A program made the translations under genes and the position numbers. From Novosphingobium resinovorum (lineage in GTDB: Bacteria > Pseudomonadota > Alphaproteobacteria > Sphingomonadales > Sphingomonadaceae), in the NCBI RefSeq assembly GCF_001742225.1, contig NZ_CP017076.1:310001-374000 (forward strand): 64,000 bases of DNA. Reading direction: 5' to 3'. Positions 8,267 through 15,053 of this stretch are shown in pieces. How positions within the stretch are numbered: position 1 is the stretch's first letter; each line of letters starts with the position of its first letter. The notes beneath the pieces are model-generated. The model had not been told where the DNA came from. It ran no database searches and saw only the letters and a list, made by a program, of their open reading frames with translations.

Positions 8267-9388
8267 TCAGAACGGGCGGGGCGGGTTGATGTTCGGCACG
8301 CCTTCCGGCCAGACCGAAGTACGCTGGTCGGGACTGACGCCGTTGAACAGCGCGAAGTCCGGGCGGATTAGCATCATGTCCTTGCCCTTGATCTCGCGCG
8401 CGTGCTGCAGCGCGTCGTCGATCAGGTCGGGCGTCATTTCCAGCACCCGCTCGTAAGGCTTATAGGTGGTGAAGCGGGCATAATACTTGCCCGGCACGAA
8501 CATCATCTCGATGTGTCCACCCAGCAGCCACTTCACCGAATTGGCGGCGGCGAAAGCCTTGAGCCTTTCCAGCGAGGCGACGAAATCGGTGTCGTTGCCG
8601 ATGTTGATCTTGCCGGGGAACAGCAGGTCGCCGGTGAACAGCAGGTCGCAGTAGGGATCGTAGAAGCTGACCCCGTCCTTGTGCGTGCCGGGGGTCGGGA
8701 CGACCGTGATCACGCGATCGCCGAGGTCGATCCTGCCAGTGCCCGAAGGCCAGTTCGCGATGCCGTAGGTCTTCTGCATCAGCGCCAGCGGCTTGGGGAC
8801 GATCGTGGTGTCCGGCCGGTCGGCGAACTGCACGAGGCCCTGGTTCTGCGCGATGTCCTCGGCCGAGGTGAGCGCGACGGTCAGCGGCACCTTGCTGCGC
8901 CCGCGCGCCTTTGCCCAGCGCGCGATGATCGCATCCACCGTCTCACGCAGGGGGTAATGCCCGGCGTTGGCGGTGGCGCCGGTGTCGATCAGCAGCGCGC
9001 CCTTGTTGCCGAACAGCAGGTACGTGAACGGCGCCTCCCAGTGGACGCACACGTTCTGGCGCAGCACGAAGGTATCTTCGTTGTACTGCACCACCTGCAC
9101 GCGCGGGTCGCGGTTCTTCGCCGCGACGTTGGAGCCGTAAGTCCAGCGGAACGACAGGCTGCCCGCCGCGGGGCCATCGCAGGCATAGTCGTGCATGACC
9201 GGCTTGCTGCGATGGAGCGGCACGGCGCTGTCGGTATTACGCACGCCGGGTGGATTGTACCCCAGCGCCGGGTTGCCGTTGGGATAGGCGCGCCCGGTGG
9301 CGGCCTGCGAACTGCCGGAAAACCCCGTGCTACGGGTAGGACTCTGTGCCAAGAAATGCCCCCACACTGGCTGCGAGCGGGTGAACAC
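8267..9388 (-). CDS. Metallo-beta-lactamase-fold protein lacking the HxHxDH motif
   Basis: A 373-residue paralog of the downstream gene. The two align clearly: QFADRP, LDLG/IDLG, TGD, then GCHVE/GGHIE, with QNVCVHWEAPF here matching QNKAYSYEAPF there. In this copy the HLHADH segment reads TSAEDI (174-179) and PGHV reads PGTH, so most zinc ligands are gone while the fold, the TGD aspartate and the last histidine remain. It is probably a non-catalytic or differently acting partner. The start is uncertain: GTG at 9388 is the first in frame after a stop and has a poor ribosome site; M65 (MHDYAC) is another possibility. Confidence 0.78.
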   Translation of the reverse strand: MFTRSQPVWGHFLAQSPTRSTGFSGSSQAATGRAYPNGNPALGYNPPGVRNTDSAVPLHRSKPVMHDYACDGPAAGSLSFRWTYGSNVAAKNRDPRVQVVQYNEDTFVLRQNVCVHWEAPFTYLLFGNKGALLIDTGATANAGHYPLRETVDAIIARWAKARGRSKVPLTVALTSAEDIAQNQGLVQFADRPDTTIVPKPLALMQKTYGIANWPSGTGRIDLGDRVITVVPTPGTHKDGVSFYDPYCDLLFTGDLLFPGKINIGNDTDFVASLERLKAFAAANSVKWLLGGHIEMMFVPGKYYARFTTYKPYERVLEMTPDLIDDALQHAREIKGKDMMLIRPDFALFNGVSPDQRTSVWPEGVPNINPPRPF

Positions 9389-9415
9389 CGGCTCGATCTC
9401 GGGTCAGCTTATCGA

Positions 9416-9441
9416 TATTACGAAACGTGACAACGGTATTA
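9416..9441. promoter_or_regulatory. NikR-like operator, site 2 (divergent promoter)
   Basis: TATTACG, 12 bases, GGTATTA: five of seven positions symmetric, spacing identical to the other sites. It lies between the divergent metallo-hydrolase pair (start 9388) and the first NikR-like gene (start 9555), so it could serve both directions and give autoregulation. Confidence 0.55.
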
Positions 9442-9554
9442 TTTTTGTGCGATGAGAGTATCACTCCACAGCCGACTGCGCCTCCAACTGCTGCTGTCAT
9501 CGGCGGCAAGGTTGGTATAGGGGAGGGCTGTTGTTGTTCCAGAAAGGGCGCCGC

Positions 9555-10064
9555 TTGAGCACCGATCCCGCCAGTCTTGCCCGGCTCTCCATGAGCCTTC
9601 CCGCAGACCTGTTCCGCCAGCTGGATGCCATGGTGGAGGAGCGCGGGCTGCCCTCGCGCTCGCAGCTGATTGCCGAACTGATCCGCCACGCCCTTGCCGA
9701 GCATGAGGCTTTGACCCGGCCGGAAGAGATGCTCGCGGGAACGATCACGCTGGTCTACCGGGGCGACAAGGGGCGGGTGCGCCACCAGCTGGCGCAGAGC
9801 CAGGCGGAGTACCTGAAGGAAGTGATCTCCTCGCAGCACGTCTTCCTCGAGGACGACCAGTCGATGGAAGTCCTGCTGGTGCAGGGCCCGGCCGAGCGGC
9901 TGAAGGAACTGTGCGACGCCCTGCGCGCCATTCGCGGCGTTCACCAGCTGCAGCTGGTCACCACCACCGCGCTCCTGCCGCCGCTTCACGAGCAGGACGA
10001 AGTCGCCGCAAAGGTTGCCGAAACCCCGCGCAAGCAGGAGCCCAAGGACGAAGTGGCGGCCTGA
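9555..10064 (+). CDS. NikR-like ribbon-helix-helix regulator, paralog 1
   Basis: A 169-residue protein with an N-terminal ribbon-helix-helix DNA-binding domain (RLSMSLPADLFRQLDAMV and the following helix PSRSQLIAELIRHAL) and a C-terminal ACT-like domain in the NikR order. By hand alignment to E. coli NikR, the nickel ligands H76, H87, H89 and C95 correspond to A84, H95, F97 and S103 here, so only one of four is kept and nickel sensing in the usual way is unlikely. TTG at 9555 was chosen because it matches the start of the second paralog and has AGAAAGGG upstream; an earlier TTG at 9531 is possible. A candidate operator lies before the gene. Confidence 0.82.
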   Translation: MSTDPASLARLSMSLPADLFRQLDAMVEERGLPSRSQLIAELIRHALAEHEALTRPEEMLAGTITLVYRGDKGRVRHQLAQSQAEYLKEVISSQHVFLEDDQSMEVLLVQGPAERLKELCDALRAIRGVHQLQLVTTTALLPPLHEQDEVAAKVAETPRKQEPKDEVAA

Positions 10065-10104
10065 AGACTCGCGCATGATGCACAAGGGCAATGGTGCGAG
10101 CAAG

Positions 10105-10130
10105 TATTACAAAAATCGCGCACCGTAATA
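10105..10130. promoter_or_regulatory. NikR-like operator, site 3 (before the ABC importer)
   Basis: TATTACA, 12 bases, CGTAATA: six of seven positions symmetric. It lies 60 bases before the importer binding-protein gene. The remaining leader is too short for a guanidine-I riboswitch, so protein-based control is the likely mode. Confidence 0.68.
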
Positions 10131-10190
10131 ATTTTTGATGGACAACGATCCGAATCGCAGCAATGTTGCACTGCGAAAGGGGACCGAGTC

Positions 10191-11279
10191 ATGATCGTAT
10201 CGATCCGCAGCATTGCCAAGGCCGCGTTGATGGCCACCGCGATGCCGGCAGTACTTCTCACCGCCGCCTGCTCGCAGGCGCCGAGCGAAGCGCCCAAGCG
10301 TACCGAATTCAACATCGGATGGTCGATCTACGCGGGCTGGATGCCCTGGCCCTATGCCCAGCAGGCCGGCATCGTGAAGAAGTGGGCCGACAAGTACGGG
10401 CTCAAGATCAACATCGTCCAGGTCAACGACTACGTCGAGTCGGTCAATCAGTACACGGCGGGCAAGCTGGACGGCGTCACCGTCGCCAACATGGATGCGC
10501 TGACGATTCCGGCAGCAGGCGGCAAGGACACCAGCGCGATCATCGTCGGTGACTATTCCAACGGCAATGACGGCATCCTGATGAAGGGCGGCGACCTCAA
10601 GGCGATCAAGGGCCAGTCGGTCAACCTCGTCGAGCTTTCGGTGTCGCACTACCTGCTGGCGCGCGGGCTGAACTCGGTCGGCATGCAGCTCAGGGACGTG
10701 AAGACGGTCAACACCGGCGATGCCGACATCGTCGGCGCCTTCGCCAGCCCCGACGTCAAGGTCGCGGTGGCGTGGAACCCGCAACTCAATGCGATGAAGG
10801 CGCAGCCGGGCGCGAAGCTGGTGTTCAGCTCGGCAGATATTCCGGGCGAAATCCTCGACTTGCTCTGCGTAGATACCGCCACGCTGAAAGCCAACCCCAA
10901 TCTCGGCAAGGCGCTGGCGGGCATCTGGTACGAGACGACCGCGCTGATGACGCGTCAGGACGCCGAGGGCAAGGCCGCCCGCGCGGCGATGGCCAAGCTC
11001 GCGGGCGCCACGCCGGAAGCGTTCGACAGCCAGCTCAGCACGACCTTCCTCTATTCCGACGCCAAGGCTGCCGTCGCCGCGACCGACGCGCCCGCGCTCG
11101 TCACCACGATGACCCGCGTGCGGGACTTCAGCTTCTCCAAGGGGCTGTTCAAGGGCGCCAGTTCGGCCGATGCGGTGGGCATGTCCTTCCCCGGCGGCAA
11201 GACGCTGGGCGATGCGCAGCGCGTGACGCTGCGTTTCGACGACAGCTTCATGAAGATGGCCGCCGACGGCAAGCTCTAG
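10191..11279 (+). CDS. ABC transporter substrate-binding lipoprotein (probable guanidine importer)
   Basis: A 362-residue periplasmic binding protein of the nitrate/taurine/thiamine-precursor (NMT1/SsuA-like) class. A lipoprotein leader ends in LTAAC with C27 as the lipidated cysteine. The mature part starts with the family pattern FNIGWSIYAGWMPWPYAQQAGIVKKWADKYGL, shortened here to its first words. It is followed by its permease and ATPase. In other bacteria this transporter class stands beside the urea/guanidine carboxylase genes and is annotated as carboxylase-related; with the deiminase-like genes downstream, guanidine is the best guess for the ligand. AAGGGGA precedes the ATG. Confidence 0.85.
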   Translation: MIVSIRSIAKAALMATAMPAVLLTAACSQAPSEAPKRTEFNIGWSIYAGWMPWPYAQQAGIVKKWADKYGLKINIVQVNDYVESVNQYTAGKLDGVTVANMDALTIPAAGGKDTSAIIVGDYSNGNDGILMKGGDLKAIKGQSVNLVELSVSHYLLARGLNSVGMQLRDVKTVNTGDADIVGAFASPDVKVAVAWNPQLNAMKAQPGAKLVFSSADIPGEILDLLCVDTATLKANPNLGKALAGIWYETTALMTRQDAEGKAARAAMAKLAGATPEAFDSQLSTTFLYSDAKAAVAATDAPALVTTMTRVRDFSFSKGLFKGASSADAVGMSFPGGKTLGDAQRVTLRFDDSFMKMAADGKL

Positions 11280-11354
11280 AACCGTCCGTTACCGCGCGAG
11301 GGTCGCGGTGGTGAGGCGGGATAAAAACAACACTCCACAGGTGGGATCACGACA

Positions 11355-12170
11355 ATGCGCTGGGTGAATCGTCAGGTCGGGCGAGGGGGGCGGGTGCTTC
11401 TCGGCGCGGTTCCGATCCTGCTGCTCCTGCTGGTCTACATCGTCATGGCCGCGAGCCGCCATGCGGTGAACCCGGCCGACAAGATCCTGCCGCTGCCAGG
11501 CTCCATGGCCGAGAGCATGTCGGCGCTGCTTTTCGTGCCCGACCAGCTCACCGGCCAGCTGGTGTTCTGGGCGGACACCCTCGCGAGCCTGCAGCGCCTT
11601 GGCATCGGCCTTGGCATCTCGACGCTGATGGCGCTGGTGGTGGGCCTTGCGCTCGGCGTCTTGCCGCCGGTGCGCGCGACGTTCGGCCCACTGGTCACCG
11701 GCATCGCGGTCATCCCGCCGATCGCGCTCCTGCCGATCCTGTTCATCGCGCTGGGCCTCGGCGAAACCTCCAAGGTCGCGCTGATCGTCATCGGCATCGC
11801 GCCGGTCATGATCCGCGACATCGCCGCCCACGTCTCCGCGCTTCCCCGGGAGCAGGTGATCAAGGCGCTGACGCTGGGCGCCAACAGTTGGCAGGTGATG
11901 ATCCGCGTCGCCCTGCCGCAAGCCATGCCGCGCCTGCTTCACGCCATCCGCCTCGCACTCGGCCCGGCCTGGGTGTTCCTGATCTCGGCCGAGGCGATCG
12001 CGTCCGACGTGGGGCTCGGCTACCGCATCTTCCTTGTGCGCCGCTACCTCTCGATGGACGTGATCCTGCCTTACGTCGCGTGGATCGCGCTGCTGGCCAT
12101 CGCGATGGACATGGCGCTGACTTTCCTCAGCCACCGGCTGTTTCCCTGGGCACATGGAGAAAGCCATTGA
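11355..12170 (+). CDS. ABC transporter permease (nitrate/taurine class)
   Basis: A 271-residue inner-membrane permease of the SsuC/TauC/NrtB type. About six membrane segments are visible, beginning with LLGAVPILLLLLVYIVMAA, and the cytoplasmic loop with the EAA-type motif reads ALTLGANSWQVMIRVALPQA, which docks the ATPase. It lies 75 bases after the binding-protein gene and overlaps the ATPase start by four bases, a sign of translational coupling. It would form the channel of the importer. Confidence 0.9.
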   Translation: MRWVNRQVGRGGRVLLGAVPILLLLLVYIVMAASRHAVNPADKILPLPGSMAESMSALLFVPDQLTGQLVFWADTLASLQRLGIGLGISTLMALVVGLALGVLPPVRATFGPLVTGIAVIPPIALLPILFIALGLGETSKVALIVIGIAPVMIRDIAAHVSALPREQVIKALTLGANSWQVMIRVALPQAMPRLLHAIRLALGPAWVFLISAEAIASDVGLGYRIFLVRRYLSMDVILPYVAWIALLAIAMDMALTFLSHRLFPWAHGESH

Positions 12171-12922
12171 GCACCCTCCTGAGCTTCCGCGACGTCTGGG
12201 TCGAATACGGCGACCGGATCATCATCGAAAAGCTGAACCTCGACATCGAGCAAGGCGCCTTCGTCTCGATCGTCGGCCCATCCGGCGCGGGCAAGAGCAG
12301 TTTCCTGCGCCTGATACTGGGGCAGGAAGGGCCGAGCCGGGGCGTCATAACCCTCGACGACACGCCGCTCAAACCCGAATGCGGACCGGATCGCGGCGTC
12401 GTGTTCCAGCGCTATTCGGTGTTTCCGCACCTGACCGCGCTGCGCAACACGATCCTCGGGCTGGAATGCGAGAAGGCCCCGGTGCTCGGCCGCCTGTTCG
12501 GCAGCGCCCGCCGCGCCGCCGTCGAAGAGGCGACCGAGATGCTGACGGCGGTGGGCCTCGGCCATAGCCTCGACCTCTACCCCGCGCAGATGTCGGGCGG
12601 CATGCAGCAGCGCCTTGCCATCGCGCAGGCGCTGGTCAAGCGGCCGCGCATCCTGTTGCTCGATGAGCCGTTCGGCGCGCTCGACCCCGGTATTCGTGCC
12701 GACATGCACGCGCTCATCCGCAATCTGTGGCGCAAGTATTCGCTGACGATCGTGATGGTGACGCACGACATTCGCGAGGCATTCTCGCTGGGCACGCGCG
12801 TCCTTGCGCTCGACAAGCGCCGGCACGATCCGCACGCGCCGCACCGCTTTGGAGCCACGGTCGTCTACGACCTGCCCATGCGCGAGCGGGCGGAAGAGAC
12901 GGAAGAGGAGACTGCCGGGTGA
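12167..12922 (+). CDS. ABC transporter ATPase (nitrate/taurine class)
   Basis: A 251-residue ABC ATPase. Walker A is GPSGAGKSS, the signature is MSGGMQQRLAIAQAL, Walker B is RILLLDEPFGALDP and the switch histidine is in MVTHDIREA. A TTG start at 12167 is chosen: it overlaps the permease stop (TTGA), has GGAG eight bases upstream, and gives the usual family N-terminus LSFRDVWVEYGD. The open frame extends much further upstream inside the permease gene, but that part has no ABC homology. It ends the importer operon; a hairpin repeat follows at 12943. Confidence 0.9.
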   Translation: MSTLLSFRDVWVEYGDRIIIEKLNLDIEQGAFVSIVGPSGAGKSSFLRLILGQEGPSRGVITLDDTPLKPECGPDRGVVFQRYSVFPHLTALRNTILGLECEKAPVLGRLFGSARRAAVEEATEMLTAVGLGHSLDLYPAQMSGGMQQRLAIAQALVKRPRILLLDEPFGALDPGIRADMHALIRNLWRKYSLTIVMVTHDIREAFSLGTRVLALDKRRHDPHAPHRFGATVVYDLPMRERAEETEEETAG

Positions 12923-12942
12923 TCGCGTCTACCCCCTTTTCC

Positions 12943-13027
12943 GTCATCCCCGCGAAGGCGGGAATCCATCTCCTGAAGGTGCCTGTTGCACAGTCATCAG
13001 ATGGGTCCCCGCCTTCGCGGGGATGAC
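12943..13027. repeat. 85-bp dispersed hairpin repeat, copy 2
   Basis: GTCATCCCCGCGAAGGCGGG at the left and CCCGCCTTCGCGGGGATGAC at the right are exact inverted copies over 20 bases; the internal words GGATTCCATCT/CAGATGGGTCC are related. It has the same length and sequence as the element at 1037. It separates the importer operon from the second NikR-like gene and could act as a terminator or RNA-stability element. Confidence 0.88.
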
Positions 13028-13055
13028 GGAAAAGAAAGAATGCAATTAGTTTAAA

Positions 13056-13081
13056 TATTACGATTGACGTAAATCGTAATA
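13056..13081. promoter_or_regulatory. NikR-like operator, site 4 (before the carboxylase operon)
   Basis: TATTACG, 12 bases, CGTAATA: a perfect inverted repeat, extended by pairing ATT/AAT to ten bases per arm. It ends 18 bases before the chosen start of the second NikR-like gene, so it overlaps the region where the promoter must lie. It is the best of the four sites. Confidence 0.75.
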
Positions 13082-13099
13082 CCTGAAAAGAGAATGGGC

Positions 13100-13579
13100 A
13101 TGGGCACAGACTCCGCAAGCCTGGCTCGGCTCAGCATGAGCCTTCCGGCAGACCTCTTCAGACAGCTCGACATGATGGTGGCGGAACGCGGCCTGCCTTC
13201 CCGCTCCCAGCTCATCGCCGAACTGATCCGCCATGCTCTGGCCGAGCACGGTTCGCTGATGCGGCCCGAGGAGATGCTCGCGGGCACCATCACCCTCGTC
13301 TACCGCAGCGAGCGGGGCCGCGTGCGGCACCAGCTCTCCCAGACGCAAGCCAGTTACCTGAAGGAAGTGATCTCCTCGCAGCATGTCGTGCTGGAGGACG
13401 ACCAGTCCCTCGAAGTTCTTCTCGTGCAGGGTCCGGCCGTGCGGCTGAAGGAACTGTGCGACGCCATCCGCCGGGTGCGCGGGGTGCAGCAGCTTGAGCT
13501 GGTCACCACCACCGCCCTCCTGCCGCCGCTCTACGACCAGAGCGGAGACGACTTCAAGAATATCGGAGCGCATTCATGA
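13100..13579 (+). CDS. NikR-like ribbon-helix-helix regulator, paralog 2
   Basis: A 159-residue protein very close to the regulator at 9555 over its whole length (shared blocks SLARLSMSLPADLFRQLD, GLPSRSQLIAELIRHALAEH and YLKEVISSQHV). It has the same N-terminal ribbon-helix-helix and C-terminal ACT-like domain. The nickel-ligand positions again read A84, H95, V97 and S103, so only H95 survives. ATG at 13100 is chosen for ribosome-site spacing; ATG at 13094 is also possible. The stop overlaps the start of the next gene (ATGA), making this the first gene of the five-gene carboxylase operon, with the best operator copy directly in front. Confidence 0.85.
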   Translation: MGTDSASLARLSMSLPADLFRQLDMMVAERGLPSRSQLIAELIRHALAEHGSLMRPEEMLAGTITLVYRSERGRVRHQLSQTQASYLKEVISSQHVVLEDDQSLEVLLVQGPAVRLKELCDAIRRVRGVQQLELVTTTALLPPLYDQSGDDFKNIGAHS

Positions 13580-14400
13580 CCGAAACATTGGCCGATCCGC
13601 TCGCAGCCCGAGACCATGCGCGTGCCCAGGGCGGCACCGTGGTCGAGAGCATGCCGGTGCTGCCTCCCGTGGCCGACGACCTGCCTGCAGATGTCGGCGC
13701 CAATGACCTCGTGTGGGAGGAAACGATCGCGGCGGGCGGTTACGCCACGCGGCGCCTGACGCGCGGCTCCCGGTTGCGGCTGATCGACGGAAAGGGCGAC
13801 GCCTGCGCCTCGATCCTGCTGTTCAATGCCGAGATGCCAACCGAGCGCCTCAACGTGGCGGACACGGTGAAGGTCCAGTGGAACGCCTATCTCGGCGAAG
13901 GCAGGCTGCTGCTCTCCGACATGGGCCGCGTGATGATGAGCATCGTCGCTGACGACGCCGGCACGCACGATACCTTCTGCGGCACCTCCAACCCCGCGAT
14001 CAACCTCGCCAAGTACGGCGAGGGCCGCAACTCCGGTGCCTTCCCGAGCGGCCGCGACCGCTTCCTTCTCGGCGCCGCCAAGCATGGGCTCGGCCGCCGT
14101 GATGTCCATCCCTGCGTGACGCTGTTCAAAGGCGCGCGGATCGAGGCGGACGGCGCGATTACGCCTGAGGTCGGCCCCTTCGAGCCCGGCCGCTCCGTGA
14201 TCCTGCGTGCCGAGATGGACGTGATCGTGGTGATCGCCAACGTCCCCCACGTCCTCGATCCGCGCCCCGAATACACCGTGACGCCGCTGCGCGCCTCGGC
14301 ATGGCGCGGTCCGGTGACGGGCGAGGACGACCCCGTCCGCTCCGCGACGCCCGAAGGCCTGCGCGCCTTCGAGAACGTCGAAGACTACTTCCGCCGCTGA
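13576..14400 (+). CDS. DUF1989 protein, probable carboxyguanidine deiminase subunit (UAAP2 type)
   Basis: A 274-residue DUF1989 protein, the longer member of the pair once called urea-carboxylase-associated proteins or aminomethyltransferases. Published work showed that such pairs (CgdA/CgdB) deiminate carboxyguanidine to allophanate. Family features are the block RLTRGSRLRLIDGKGDACAS, the H-D-T-F-C-G segment and the late RAEMDVIVVIANVPHVLDPR segment, shared with the next gene. It overlaps the regulator stop by four bases. No signal peptide is present, so it is cytoplasmic. I do not assign the subunit letter. Confidence 0.83.
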   Translation: MTETLADPLAARDHARAQGGTVVESMPVLPPVADDLPADVGANDLVWEETIAAGGYATRRLTRGSRLRLIDGKGDACASILLFNAEMPTERLNVADTVKVQWNAYLGEGRLLLSDMGRVMMSIVADDAGTHDTFCGTSNPAINLAKYGEGRNSGAFPSGRDRFLLGAAKHGLGRRDVHPCVTLFKGARIEADGAITPEVGPFEPGRSVILRAEMDVIVVIANVPHVLDPRPEYTVTPLRASAWRGPVTGEDDPVRSATPEGLRAFENVEDYFRR

Positions 14401-14417
14401 ACAAGGGACACGCGATC

Positions 14418-15053
14418 ATGAGCACCGATCCTCACATGTCCGGCCTCACCGGCACCGTCATCCACGACATCGTCGTCCCCGCCCGCGCGCCCTGGCTGCA
14501 TCACGTCAAGGCCGGGCAGACGCTGCGCATCGTCGACCTCGAAGGCAATCAGGCGGTCGATTTCCTGCTCTATTCCGCCGCCGACGATGCCGAGCGCTAC
14601 TCCGCGCAGGATACCGTCGCGGCGCAGGGCAACCTGTTCCTGCGCGAAGGCACGAAGCTGCTTTCGAACGAGGGCAATGCGCTGATGACCATCGCCGCTA
14701 CCTCGGTCGACTACCACGACACCATCGGCGGCGCGTGCTCTTGCGAATCCAATACCTTGCGCTACGGTCATCACACAAAATCTGAACACGCCTGCGTCGA
14801 GAACTTCCTGGAGGCCAACCTCCTCGAAGGGCGCGGCAAGCGGGACATCGTCTCCAACATCAACTTCTTCATGAACGTTCCTGTCGAACCCGACGGGTCG
14901 CTGGGCATCGTCGACGGAATATCCGCGCCGGGCCTGACCGTGGACCTGCGGGCGGAGATGGACGTGATCGTCGTCGTGTCCAACTGCCCGCAGGTCAACA
15001 ACCCCTGCAACGGCTTCAACCCCACTCCAGTCCGGATGATCGTCACCGCATGA
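14418..15053 (+). CDS. DUF1989 protein, probable carboxyguanidine deiminase subunit (UAAP1 type)
   Basis: A 211-residue DUF1989 protein, paralogous to the preceding gene (V-x-A-G-Q-T-L-R-I-V-D-L-E-G-N-Q-A-V-D-F near the front, RAEMDVIVVVSNCPQVNNPC at the end). The cysteine-rich GACSCESN segment and nearby H-D-T probably bind the catalytic metal. The ATG at 14418 follows AAGGGACA. Its stop overlaps the carboxylase start (ATGA). With its partner it would convert carboxyguanidine, made by the next enzyme, into allophanate plus ammonia. Confidence 0.85.
   Translation: MSTDPHMSGLTGTVIHDIVVPARAPWLHHVKAGQTLRIVDLEGNQAVDFLLYSAADDAERYSAQDTVAAQGNLFLREGTKLLSNEGNALMTIAATSVDYHDTIGGACSCESNTLRYGHHTKSEHACVENFLEANLLEGRGKRDIVSNINFFMNVPVEPDGSLGIVDGISAPGLTVDLRAEMDVIVVVSNCPQVNNPCNGFNPTPVRMIVTA

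Noticed and set aside
10131..10190. Guanidine-I riboswitch in the importer leader
   Set aside because: Only 60 bases are available after the operator-like site and none of the conserved aptamer words is seen.
11888..12166. N-terminal extension of the ABC ATPase into the permease gene
   Set aside because: The extension has no ABC homology; a TTG start with a ribosome site and 4-base overlap gives the normal family length.
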